Shown one piece after another: positions 23,184 through 32,300 of a stretch of 50,042 nucleotides of DNA. The stretch comes from Thermoplasmata archaeon (lineage in GTDB: Archaea > Thermoplasmatota > Thermoplasmata > Lutacidiplasmatales > UBA184), in NCBI GenBank assembly GCA_028864975.1, contig JAGWLG010000028.1, forward strand, positions 1 through 50,042, in the 5' to 3' direction. The position numbers were made by a program, and so were the translations under genes. Position 1 is the first letter of the stretch. The number at the start of each line of letters is the position of its first letter. Under the pieces are notes generated by a model. The model worked only from the letters and a program-made list of their open reading frames with translations, was not told the DNA's origin and did not search any database.

Positions 23184-23831
23184 ATGTCCGACAGCACCGT
23201 CCTTCCCGAAGCGCCCTTCCGTACGCCGCTCGAGCTTCGCGAGGCCCCCTCGGGGCGCGTGGTCGACTCCGCCGTCGACCCCCTCTTCGTGGACCGTTGG
23301 TCCCCGCGGTCGTTCCTCCCAGGCCCGGTCCCCCGCGAGCTCCTGGCGACGCTCTTCGAGGCCGCCAGGTGGGCCCCCTCCTCGAACAACGAGCAACCCT
23401 GGCTCTACGTCTACGCCACGGACGCCTGGGACCGTGCCCGGTTCCTCGAAGCGCTGGCCCCCGGGAACCGTGCGTGGGCCGAGCACGCCCCCGCCCTCGT
23501 CTTCCTCTTCGCACGCCGGACCACCACCGACGGCCGGCCGTACCGCACCTACGCTTTCGATGCCGGTGCGTCTTGGATGTCCCTCGCCCTCCAGGCACGG
23601 CTCCTGGGTCTGGACACCCACCCCATGGGAGGGTTCGATCCCGAGAAGGCCTACGCGGCCACCGGAGTGGACCCGGCGCGGTACGAGGCGATGATCGCGA
23701 TCGCCCTTGGCTACCGGGGTCCGGCGGACGCTCTCCCTGTCCCGCTGGCAGGCCGTGAGCGACCGAGCGGCCGCGTGCCGCAGGCCACCATCGCTCAGGA
23801 AGGGTGCGTCGCCTTCACGAGGGCCGACTAG
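23184..23831 (+). CDS. Nitroreductase-family FMN oxidoreductase
   Basis: A 215-residue flavin enzyme of the NfsB/FRP-like superfamily. The N-terminal FMN-contact segment DRWSPRSFLPGPV and the AARWAPSSNNEQPWLYVYAT segment are typical; the serine-asparagine stretch contacts the flavin phosphate. MGGFDPEKAYAATGVD and a conserved ALGYRGPADALP close the fold. The physiological substrate is not predictable; members reduce quinones, nitro compounds or flavins. The 3' end overlaps the convergent cutA gene by 17 bases. Confidence 0.85.
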   Translation: MSDSTVLPEAPFRTPLELREAPSGRVVDSAVDPLFVDRWSPRSFLPGPVPRELLATLFEAARWAPSSNNEQPWLYVYATDAWDRARFLEALAPGNRAWAEHAPALVFLFARRTTTDGRPYRTYAFDAGASWMSLALQARLLGLDTHPMGGFDPEKAYAATGVDPARYEAMIAIALGYRGPADALPVPLAGRERPSGRVPQATIAQEGCVAFTRAD

Positions 23832-24276
23832 GAGCGCTCCGGGCGCTCCTTCGCGAGCGCGTACGAGGCCGCCCCGAAGGGCGCACCGCGGCCTCTTCCG
23901 AAGCGCGGGCCACGTCGCGGGAGGCGCGGTCCACGTTGCCGAGCAACCACCGAAGGTACGGTTCGTGGACGCGGAACGTCTCCAGCTCGACGATCTCCGG
24001 TACCTCGTACGGGTGGATCCTCGCGAGCTCCCGGAACAACGCGCCCACCTTCTTGGTCGAGGTCTTGAACAGGACCAGGACCTCTTGGGACTCCTCGACC
24101 TTACCCTTCCAACGGTACAGGGAGCGGGCGGGGAGCGCGGTCGCACAGGCGACGACCTTCCGCTCCACGAGCCGCAGGGAAGCCTCGGCGGCGCTCTTGC
24201 CGTCGGGGAACGTCGAGAGGACCAGGCGGAGGGGTCCGGCCCTCGGGCCCTCCCCCAGGCTGGGGGAGCTGGTCAC
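23815..24276 (-). CDS. cutA: CutA1 divalent-cation tolerance protein
   Basis: A trimeric CutA1-family protein. The core residues read VLSTFPDGKSAAEASLRLVERKVVACA followed by a YRWKGKVEESQEVLVLFKT strand and the HPYEVPEI motif. The start is a GTG that overlaps the DP1 stop (GTGA at 24273-24276), so translation is coupled to the polymerase subunit gene. A basic C-terminal extension of about 40 residues beyond the usual CutA end is unusual. The role of CutA outside copper tolerance claims is unsettled. Confidence 0.87.
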   Translation of the reverse strand: MTSSPSLGEGPRAGPLRLVLSTFPDGKSAAEASLRLVERKVVACATALPARSLYRWKGKVEESQEVLVLFKTSTKKVGALFRELARIHPYEVPEIVELETFRVHEPYLRWLLGNVDRASRDVARASEEAAVRPSGRPRTRSRRSARSAPSRPS

Positions 24277-25910
24277 GAGGAAGCCCCCGAGGGCTTGGGG
24301 ACGAGAGGTCCCTCTTCCGGCCGCGAGCGGTGGAAGTCGACGACGCTCACGTCGCCTTGCGCGAGATCGACCACGGTCGCGCGGGCCGGTACGGGTCGGA
24401 TGTTGCGCATCCTCTGGTAGTCGGTCTCTCCCTGCCACGTGGAAGCGTTCAACAGCAGGATCCCCCGCCACCACTCGGCGCCGAACGTATGGGTGTGACC
24501 GGTGACGAAGATGTCCGGTACGGGGTCGACCACGAGGCCATCGCGCGGGAGGGAGGCGAGGGGGGTCTTGAGCCCGTAGGAGGGGGCGAGATGGCGCATC
24601 GAGAGCATCCGTTTCATCACCGGGATGGGCTGTTCGTAGCTCATCTTGGGCAGCTGCGGGATGAGGTCGTCGAAGCTCCGCCCATGGTAGGCCTCGATCA
24701 CGACCCCCTCGAGGGCGAAGACGGACGGGTTCGCGACCAGATGGACGTTCGGCGGCAGGTCTCGGGAGAGCTCGGGAGGGAGGGCGGGCTGGGGCTCGGC
24801 GGGACAGACCGCGTCGTGGTTCCCGGGGACGGCGACGATGTTCAGATGCGAGGGCAACTCCTTCACCCTGCGGGCGAGCTCCGCATACTGCTCGACGACG
24901 TCGGCGATCGCCAGGTCGTTCTCCTGGTGCGGATAGATCCCGATGCCATCCACGAGGTCCCCGGCGATCACCACGTGCTCGAGCCCTTCGGCGACCGCCC
25001 CATGTGTCCCCTCTCCGCGGACGAACCCGAGGAGCTCGTTCCAGCTGTCCGTGAGGAACCCCTTGGAGCCGATGTGCAGGTCGGAGAGGAAGAGGGCCTT
25101 GGACGCTCGGGGCGCCCGGGCCGTGGCGCGGGCCACGGGGACCTCGGGCCGTAGCACCGCGCGAGCGATCGGGAGCTTACCCGCTTCCTTGGGAACGAAG
25201 AGGCGGACGCCGAGGACCTCGTCCGGGAGGTAGGTCTCCCGGGCGGCAGGATGCTCCTTGGGGATGAGCACGCGGACCTGGCCGGACTCGTCCTCGAGGG
25301 TCAGGATAAGGAGCTTCTGACGCGGGGTCTCTCGGATGTCCCGCACCATCCCGATGACGGCCGCTTCTCCCGGAGATCGCAGGACCTCGGCCGCGCTGTG
25401 GATCGCCGTGAGGTCGGCCCGGCGGCGCAGGACCTTCGAGAGCTGGCGGAAACGGGAGACCAGGAGGCCGGTCACTCCCTCGAGCGGGGCCCGGGCCTCT
25501 GGAGGGGCGACGAAGCCTTCGCGGATCAGATGGAAAGGGCGCGGCGGGACGACCGATGGCGCGAGCGAGGCACGGGGTTCTTGGCTGGCGAGGGAGGGGA
25601 CGGGCGCGGAGGGAGGCGCCTCGGAGAGGGTCGCGGGGCGCTCCAGCATGAGGCCACCGCTCTCAAGGGCGCTGGGGAGCAAGGAAGCGTTGCCGTGGTT
25701 CCCGCCGTTGCCGCCGTTCCCTCGTTGGGCGACCCGGGAGAGATAGAGGTTCACCGTGTCCGGTGTGACGATGAGCGAGGGGGGCGCGGGGGAAGCGATC
25801 ACGCCCCTGGCGGCGTCCAGGGGCATCGGGGAGGCCAGGATCAGCGCGAGCGCGCTCTCCTCGACCAGGAGGTGGTGTTCCTCGAAGAGGGCCAGGACCC
25901 GGTCCCGCAA
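24273..25910 (-). CDS. polB: DNA polymerase D small subunit (DP1)
   Basis: Proofreading exonuclease subunit of the euryarchaeal replicative polymerase PolD, 545 residues. An N-terminal helical domain and a disordered Gly/Asn and Pro/Ser linker (about 62-135) precede an OB-fold region (about 185-255) and a calcineurin-like phosphoesterase domain. The latter carries the metal motifs SDLHIGS (276-282), GDLVDGIG, GNHDAV, a YHG segment and GHTHTFG near the end, as expected for the Mre11-like nuclease. The TTG at 25910 is the first possible start after an upstream in-frame stop. The large subunit is not in the window. Confidence 0.92.
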   Translation of the reverse strand: MRDRVLALFEEHHLLVEESALALILASPMPLDAARGVIASPAPPSLIVTPDTVNLYLSRVAQRGNGGNGGNHGNASLLPSALESGGLMLERPATLSEAPPSAPVPSLASQEPRASLAPSVVPPRPFHLIREGFVAPPEARAPLEGVTGLLVSRFRQLSKVLRRRADLTAIHSAAEVLRSPGEAAVIGMVRDIRETPRQKLLILTLEDESGQVRVLIPKEHPAARETYLPDEVLGVRLFVPKEAGKLPIARAVLRPEVPVARATARAPRASKALFLSDLHIGSKGFLTDSWNELLGFVRGEGTHGAVAEGLEHVVIAGDLVDGIGIYPHQENDLAIADVVEQYAELARRVKELPSHLNIVAVPGNHDAVCPAEPQPALPPELSRDLPPNVHLVANPSVFALEGVVIEAYHGRSFDDLIPQLPKMSYEQPIPVMKRMLSMRHLAPSYGLKTPLASLPRDGLVVDPVPDIFVTGHTHTFGAEWWRGILLLNASTWQGETDYQRMRNIRPVPARATVVDLAQGDVSVVDFHRSRPEEGPLVPKPSGASS

Positions 25911-26015
25911 CGCACGCTCGAACGAACCGGTCCCCGCTCGCTCAACCCCTCATTTCCGTCAGCAAGGACGAGGAGAGCGAGGGCTGCACCGTGGACGCGA
26001 CCCCCACAGGCAGAC

Positions 26016-26753
26016 CTACGGTCGCCGCGGTATTTGAACCAGCTTGGGCGAACGGTGACTCGAACGCCCGCGGAACGACTTCGTCGCCCGACGGAGCCCT
26101 TCCCACGCGGGCCGGTCGAGCGAGGCCCAGAGATAGTGGGTCGCGTACGAACGGTACGGCCTCCAGCGCTCGCCGAGGCGAAGCATCGTCGAGCGGGCAG
26201 GGAGGTTCGCAAAACCGTAGAGATGGCGGAAGCCCTTGCGGACGCCCAGGTCGTCGACGGGGAGCACGTCCGGCCGCCCCAAGGCGAAGATGAGGTACAT
26301 CTCGGCGGTCCACCGACCGATCCCCAGGACCTGGGTGAGCGCTTCGATGATTCGTGCGTCCTCCCATCTGCGCAGTCGTCTCAGGTCGAGGCGACCGTCC
26401 ACGGTCCGCTCGGAGAGGTCGCGGAGGTAGCGCATCTTCTGGGGGGAAAGCCCGCAGGCGCGCAGGTCCGCTTCGGACCGGTCCACGAACCACTCGGCTC
26501 CCGGGAACTCTTCCGTCCGCGCCCGCTCCTTGAGGCGGCGGACGATGGCGTCCGCTGCGGAACCCGAGATCTGTTGGTAGACGATCGCCGAGGCGAGACC
26601 TTGGAATCCCTCGGTGGCGGAGCCCGGGGGCTCGACCCCTACGACCGAGATCACCTCCGCCATGACGGGGTCGACCCGTCGAAGATGCGCGACCGCTTGT
26701 TTCAGGACCGCTCGCCGGCCCGTGCGAGAGGCGCGACGTTCGCCCGCCACCAC
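26016..26753 (-). CDS. AlkA-type DNA glycosylase
   Basis: A helix-hairpin-helix base-excision enzyme of about 245 residues, likely removing 3-alkyladenine or related bases. The substrate helix reads LASAIVYQQISGSAADAIVRRL, the HhH-GPD motif is LTQVLGIGRWTAEMYLIFAL, and the catalytic aspartate follows in VLPVDDLGVRKG. The absence of a lysine in the hairpin's active position points to a monofunctional glycosylase. The GTG at 26753 is preferred because AAGGAG lies just upstream, at the end of the methyltransferase gene; a longer frame would overlap that gene. Confidence 0.86.
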   Translation of the reverse strand: MVAGERRASRTGRRAVLKQAVAHLRRVDPVMAEVISVVGVEPPGSATEGFQGLASAIVYQQISGSAADAIVRRLKERARTEEFPGAEWFVDRSEADLRACGLSPQKMRYLRDLSERTVDGRLDLRRLRRWEDARIIEALTQVLGIGRWTAEMYLIFALGRPDVLPVDDLGVRKGFRHLYGFANLPARSTMLRLGERWRPYRSYATHYLWASLDRPAWEGLRRATKSFRGRSSHRSPKLVQIPRRP

Positions 26754-26758
26754 GAGGC

Positions 26759-27580
26759 TCACTCCTTCCGCGGCTCTCGACGCGCTTCGATGACCAGATG
26801 GAGCGGGACCTGCTCGATCCACTCGCGCGAGATCCTTCGGCCGACGAATCCCGGCCCAGGCGAAGGCTCCTCGAGGTCCAAGATCGACCATCCCGCGGCA
26901 CGGAGCGCGTGCGCGTACCAGGAGAGAGGGCGGTGGTACCCCACGGTGGTGGGGATCTCTCCCGTCTCTCGGGGGCCCCAGACATACCGGTCGGAGTGGG
27001 GTTGCCGGTAGTTCGTGATCTTCCGGTAGACGATGGGGGCTTGGGGCGTCGCTCCCAGGACCTCCACCGCCCAGGACGAGCGGGTGTCCACGTCGAAACA
27101 TGGGTGGCTGATGGAGAGGACGAACCTCCCTCGGTCCGTAACCACGCGACCGACCTCACGGAGGACCCCCTGGGCGTCCTCCATGTCCATGAGCGACATG
27201 TTCGCGACCGCCAGGTCGAAGCTTCCGTCCGCGAGGGGGTCCATGTCGGCGGCGTCGCCGAGATGGTAGGTGATGCCCAAAGGGCGCCGCCGCTCCTCCT
27301 GTCGGGCGAGGGCGATGAGCGCGCGCGACCGGTCGACCCCGACGACCTTCGCACCCTCCCGGGCGAGGCGCCGTGCGATGTAGCCGTTCCCGCAGCCCAC
27401 GTCGAGGACCCGGGTCCCCTTTGGTAGGCGGCCCAGCCGAGCGAAGAGGCCCGGGTCGATGAGCGTGCGGTGCCAGAGGTCTCCTTCGTCCCCTTGCTGG
27501 CGACCGTACCAGGCTCCGAAGCCCTCGACCTCGCGCGGACGCGGAACGTGGCCCTTCCGACTTCGGTGAGAGGTGGGCAT
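26759..27580 (-). CDS. Class I SAM-dependent methyltransferase
   Basis: A 273-residue Rossmann-type methyltransferase. Motif I is VLDVGCGNGYIARRLAREGAK, followed by VVGVDRS (acidic end of strand two), GDAADMDPLADGSFDLAVAN and a characteristic SHPCFD segment. The family resembles UbiE/Methyltransf_11 small-molecule enzymes; the substrate is unknown. It starts 13 bases after nikR with GGAGCC as a weak ribosome binding site and runs into the glycosylase gene five bases after its stop, so it belongs to the same transcript. Confidence 0.82.
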   Translation of the reverse strand: MPTSHRSRKGHVPRPREVEGFGAWYGRQQGDEGDLWHRTLIDPGLFARLGRLPKGTRVLDVGCGNGYIARRLAREGAKVVGVDRSRALIALARQEERRRPLGITYHLGDAADMDPLADGSFDLAVANMSLMDMEDAQGVLREVGRVVTDRGRFVLSISHPCFDVDTRSSWAVEVLGATPQAPIVYRKITNYRQPHSDRYVWGPRETGEIPTTVGYHRPLSWYAHALRAAGWSILDLEEPSPGPGFVGRRISREWIEQVPLHLVIEARREPRKE

Positions 27581-27593
27581 GCGCGGAGGCTCC

Positions 27594-28040
27594 TCAGTGG
27601 GGATGGAGGTGGCCCGTCCGTCCCCCCGCGACCTGGGGGGCGCCCACGACGAACTCTCCCAAGGCCACGCCCTTGACCCCTCGGAGGTCCTGCACGGCCG
27701 CCTGGATCTCCCGACCCCGTCCCATCAGGACCAGGACCTCCATGCAGGCCTCCCCCTGCAGGTGGACGTGGAGGGAGGAACGGATGTGCTCGCCCCACCG
27801 GTGCTCGGCGGCCGCGAGGCGCTCCAGGAGTCTCGGCGAACGGTGACGGTAAAGGAGCGTGAGGGTCGCGACCGCCTCGGCGTCCGGGTCCTCGAGGGTC
27901 TTCCCGGAGAGCTCCTGGCGGATCAGGGCTCGGAGCGCTTCGGACCGACTGGGGGAGTTCCGTTGACGCACCCACCGGTCCAGGGCCGAGAGGAGCTCGG
28001 GCTCGAGGGAGACCCCGAGCCGCACCACCCCTGCGGGCAT
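27594..28040 (-). CDS. nikR: Nickel-responsive regulator NikR
   Basis: A ribbon-helix-helix repressor that binds DNA when loaded with nickel. The N-terminal strand VVRLGVSLEPELLSALDRWV and helices to about residue 45 form the DNA-binding part. The ACT-like metal domain carries H80, H91, H93 and C99, whose spacing (11, 2 and 6) matches the E. coli ligands H76, H87, H89 and C95 exactly. 148 residues is typical. It starts two bases after the nickel permease stop, so regulator and transporter are co-transcribed and presumably autoregulated. Confidence 0.93.
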   Translation of the reverse strand: MPAGVVRLGVSLEPELLSALDRWVRQRNSPSRSEALRALIRQELSGKTLEDPDAEAVATLTLLYRHRSPRLLERLAAAEHRWGEHIRSSLHVHLQGEACMEVLVLMGRGREIQAAVQDLRGVKGVALGEFVVGAPQVAGGRTGHLHPH

Positions 28041-28042
28041 GG

Positions 28043-29149
28043 TCAGGCCACCTCGCGTTCGGGGCGGGGTTCCGGTGAAGGAGGCGCTCCTCCGAGCCCG
28101 GTCCGCTCGTAGCCCTTGATGCGATAGAGGGCGATCGCCACGAGCCAGGAGGCCACGAAGAGGGTGATGATCGCGAGGCCTAGGAGCTCGAAGACGGCGT
28201 CCGAGTTGACGAGGTTGAGGGAGCTCCAGATCCCTCCGCGCAGCCCGAGCTCGGTCGAGACCACGGCGAGCAGCTCGAGCCCTCCGATCGCAAAGGCCAC
28301 AAGGACCGAGATGACCGTCAGGGTGAGGTTGTAGTAGATCTTCCGGACCGGCTTCAAGAACGCCCATCCGTACGCGACGCGCATCGCGACCGCGTCGGAG
28401 GTGTCGACGAGGACCATCCCACAGGTGAACATCACGGGGAGGAGGAGGACGTCGAGCAGCGGCACGCCCTCTCCCTTGGCCCCCAGGGCGAGCGCTAGGA
28501 ATCCCACCTGGGAGGCGGTGTCGAAGCCCAGGCCGAAGAGGACCCCGACCGGATAGATCTGCCAGGGCTTCGAGACGAGGCGGAAGAGCGAGCCCATGTA
28601 GCGGTTCATGAACCCCCGCTTGGCCAGCGTCGCCTCGAGCCCCCGCTCGTCGAGCTCCCCCGTCCGTACCCGCCGGAAGATCCGGTAGACCTCCCGCGCG
28701 ATCACGACGTTGATGAGCCCGATCAGGAAGAGGAAGCAACCGGAGACCAGGGTCCCCGCGACGCCCCCGAACTGACGGAAGGCGGGGTCCCAGGAATAGA
28801 GGGCATCGGCGGTCGCGACGAGGGCGACCAGGAACCCGACGACGATCGTGGAGTGGCCCAAGGAGAACCAGGTGCCGACGGTGAGCGGGCGCTTCTCTTC
28901 CTGGAGGAGCTTCCTCGTCGTGTTGTCGATGGCGACGATGTGGTCGGCGTCGACCCCGTGCTGAAGACCGAAGACGTAGGCCGCGATCGCGAGCGCGCCC
29001 AGGATGGGGTAGGCGAATCCCAGGACGAACGTCGCGACGAACGCCGCCCCGGTCGCACCCAGGATGCCCGCGTAGAGCGCGACGACCTTGGCCTTCTCCC
29101 GAGGGGTCAGGCCGAGCCGGTCGCCGGTCGAAGGCGTCCCCCCGTTCAT
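28043..29149 (-). CDS. NiCoT-family nickel/cobalt permease
   Basis: A high-affinity nickel uptake protein with about eight membrane helices. The signature HGVDADHI in helix two (the HX4DH nickel site) and LGHSTIVV are present, as is the conserved LGFDTASQVGFLAL stretch. The ATG at 29149 sits 26 bases from the centre of a TATA box, as in a leaderless message, and is preferred over an ATG at 29194 that would place the promoter inside the gene. It heads an operon with nikR. Nickel use is implied, but no nickel enzyme is visible here apart from a DUF4242 protein at 45.5 kb. Confidence 0.92.
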   Translation of the reverse strand: MNGGTPSTGDRLGLTPREKAKVVALYAGILGATGAAFVATFVLGFAYPILGALAIAAYVFGLQHGVDADHIVAIDNTTRKLLQEEKRPLTVGTWFSLGHSTIVVGFLVALVATADALYSWDPAFRQFGGVAGTLVSGCFLFLIGLINVVIAREVYRIFRRVRTGELDERGLEATLAKRGFMNRYMGSLFRLVSKPWQIYPVGVLFGLGFDTASQVGFLALALGAKGEGVPLLDVLLLPVMFTCGMVLVDTSDAVAMRVAYGWAFLKPVRKIYYNLTLTVISVLVAFAIGGLELLAVVSTELGLRGGIWSSLNLVNSDAVFELLGLAIITLFVASWLVAIALYRIKGYERTGLGGAPPSPEPRPEREVA

Positions 29150-29172
29150 CGGGAGGGCCAGGGCGGCGACGG

Positions 29173-29178
29173 TATTTA
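29173..29178 (-). promoter_or_regulatory. TATA box of the nickel permease-nikR operon
   Basis: TAAATA on the minus strand within GGTAAATACC, itself nearly palindromic. The centre is 26 bases from the ATG at 29149. Confidence 0.6.
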
Positions 29179-29191
29179 CCTTATGTCGTCC

Positions 29192-29204
29192 CACGAAAAT
29201 CGTG
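29192..29204. promoter_or_regulatory. Palindrome upstream of nickel operon TATA box, possible operator
   Basis: CACGA-AAA-TCGTG is a perfect five-base inverted repeat with a three-base spacer, about 14 bases upstream of the TATA box. It is not the known E. coli NikR box (GTATGA half-sites). Its position suits a repressor or activator of the nickel operon, either NikR or another metal regulator. This assignment is inference. Confidence 0.35.
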
Positions 29205-29276
29205 CCACTGATGAGCCCGAACCGGTCGGGTCGGGGAAAACAGGAGAGGCATCGACTTTCGAAGGATGCCCGACGA

Positions 29277-29283
29277 TTTATTT
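29277..29283 (+). promoter_or_regulatory. TATA box of the VWA/PKD surface protein gene
   Basis: TTTATTT is centred about 25 bases before the TTG at 29304 and supports a leaderless start there. An in-frame TTG at 29328 is the alternative. Confidence 0.5.
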
Positions 29284-29303
29284 CCTAGGTAGGCGCTCAT
29301 TAC

Positions 29304-32300
29304 TTGCACGTAGGGGGAACGTTCGCATTGTCAACGGTCAGCATCCCGAGAGAAGTTCGAGCCTCGACCCTCCTGGCCCTCGCCGTCCTCGGAGCCTTGC
29401 TCCTCTCGGCGGCCCCCTCCGCAGGGCACGCGACCTCTGCAGAGGCGGCGCCGGTGGCCCATCTGGCGCCATCTTCGTGGGCGGAGCTGCGGGGACTGGC
29501 GGGAGCCTCCCCGACGCCCTCCGCCTTCGGGGCGGCCGCCTCCCCCGAACGGATCTCGCTCCCCTCGGTCCAGGTCTGGTTCGTGATCGAGACCACCCTC
29601 TACGACGGGGTCTATGACCCCAGCGCGGGCGACGTCGGGCGCAGCACCTGCACCGGCCCGTGCAACGAGTCGAACGGCGTGCCGTACTTCATCCAGAACG
29701 CAGGGCGCGTGGCCACGGTCCTTCAAGCGCTCCATCCCGGGCTCTCGCTGAGCTTTGGGCTGGTCGACTACTTCTCGACGAGCAACAGCGGTGCGGCGTG
29801 CGGGGGGACCACGTTCGCGGGCGACCACGACGATGGGGACGGCTGCTCCTTCCACGTGGACATCGCGACCCCTACGGCCGCGTCGAACTTCGGGGCCCAG
29901 GTCGTCGCCACGTTCCAGGCGACGCAGCTCGGCGGAGGCTATGTCCTCGGGGACACGGACTACTCGGACAACATGTTGACCTCTTCCTCGACCGCGTCGC
30001 TCTATGCCCTCCAGGAGAACTTCACCGGATCGTGGGGTCTCGCCCCCTACCATGTCGTCGCCTGGATGGGTTCCACGGCGCCCCGCGACCTCCAGTACCC
30101 CGAGAACTATGTGGCCAGCCAGAGCGACTGGACCACCGGCTGGGGAAGCACCTGCGAGCCCTCGCTCTTCCCGGGAGAGCCGACGTGCGAGGCTTGGCTC
30201 ACGACCCACCTGTCCGTGGGTCAGATCGCCCAACGCAACGGAACGATCCTCAACATGATCGACCTCGCCGCGGGGACGACGAACGCCTCCAGCGGGGACT
30301 ATCAGGTGGCGTCCACGGCGCTCAAGGACACGGCGCGGAACGACTCCTCGCGCATCCTTCGGGCCGGGTGCGAGATGGCGGTCGGGACCGGGGGGATCTG
30401 GGAGGGCCCGCGAGGCTACAACTGCACCGCCGCCCTGGGGACCTCGGGGCAAGGGAACCTGACCTGCCAGGTGGGCTCCTCGTGCTTCCTCTCGGCGAAC
30501 TCCACCAACCCCAACCGCGGCTGGTACTCGAACCCCGCGCTCGGGTTCGCTCTTACCCACCTCCACTTCCCCACGACGACGACGGCGCCCAACCCGCTGG
30601 GAGCCATCCTCGTGGCCTCCCCCTCGCAGATCCAGCTCGGACAGAGCACGACGCTCTCGGTCGTGGGGTCCGCGGGCTCGCCCCCCTACACCGAGAACTA
30701 CCTCGTGCTACCCCCGGGTTGCGTCTCGGCCAACAGCACCAGCCTCGCCTGTACGCCAACGATGGCGGGGAACTACACGCTGCTCGTCAACGTCTCCGAC
30801 ACGCGAGGGCAGCACGCGAACGCCACGACCCTTCTGATGGTCTCCACCAGCCCGCCTCTCGCCGCGTCCGATTCGGGGCACCCCCTCCGTGGCCCCGCGC
30901 CCCTCTCCGTGTACTTCTTCGCGAACGCCACGGGGGGGTACGCTCCGTACGTTTGGAGCTGGACCTTCGGCAACGGCGGCACATCGGCCCTGCAGAACCC
31001 GCTGTACGTCTACAATGCGGCGGGGAACTACTCCGCCCAGGTCGTCGTGACCGACAACAACGGCGCGCAGCTCGCTGCAGGTACCATCACGGTCCAGGTG
31101 CTTCCTCCGCTCACGGCCACGATGACCGCCACGCCCACCTCGGGTCCTGTGTGGCTGCATGTGAACTTCACCTCGACGGCCGCAGGCGGCACCGGGCCCT
31201 ACACGTACTTCTGGTCGTTCGGGGACGGGAACTCGACTCGGGGGGTCGCGGCCACCTCCCACGTCTACGAGCAGCAAGGGACGTTCCTCTCCTCCCTCAC
31301 CGTGAACGACAGCACCGGGGCCACCCTCACGACCTCGAGCTGGATCAGCGTCCTGCCGCCCCCGATCCTGGTCGCTGCGGCGGGTTCTCCGAACGGATCG
31401 GTCGCTCCGGTGAACGTGACCTTCAACGGGACCGCCTCCGGCGGCTCGGCCCCCTACACGTTCTCTTGGTACTTCGGCGACGGGACCTACGGGACCGGCC
31501 GGAACCCTTGGCACGTCTACGTGACCGGGGGGAACTTCACGGTCACGCTGACCGTAACGGACAGCACCTTCAGGTCGGGCACGAAGTCCTTCCTCCTTAC
31601 CGTTCTGGCCCCTCCCCCGCTCCAGGTCGCGGACAGTGCGACGCCGCTCTCCGGGGTCGCGCCGCTGGTGGTGCAGTTCCAGGGGACCGCCATCCAGGGG
31701 GCGCCGCCGTACTCCTACTTCTGGACCTTCGGCGATGGTTCGACCTCCACCTTGGCGTCGCCGTCCCACGTCTACCTCACGGTGGGGACCTATGTGGCGA
31801 GGTTCTCGGTCTCCGATGCGGCGGGGACCCTGGTCGTGGGCAACGCGATCTCCCTCACGGTCTCCGCCGGAGGGACGGCCCTGCGCGCCGCGGCCGCGGT
31901 GAACCCCTCCAGCGGCACGGCCCCGCTCTGGGTGAACTTCACCGGGGCGGCGGGCGGAGGCACGATCCCGTACTACTGGAGCTGGAACTTCGGTGACGGG
32001 TCCCTCCCCGTGAGCGTCGCCTCGCCGGCCCACCTCTACTCCACCCCGGGAACGTTCCATGCGGTGCTGACGGTGAGCGATAGCGCCGGCCATTCCGCCA
32101 ACGCTTCGGCGTGGGTGAACGTTTCGGGCGGAGGGACCCCGCTCTCCGTCACGCTCACCGCCAACCCCTCCGTGATCAACCTCGGCAACTCGACCACCCT
32201 GTCGGTCTCGCTCGCGGGCGGGAGGGCCCCCTACCAGTTCGCCTGGAGCGGTCTGCCGACCGGGTGCGTTGCCGGCGGAGGGATGATCTTCTCTTGCAAG

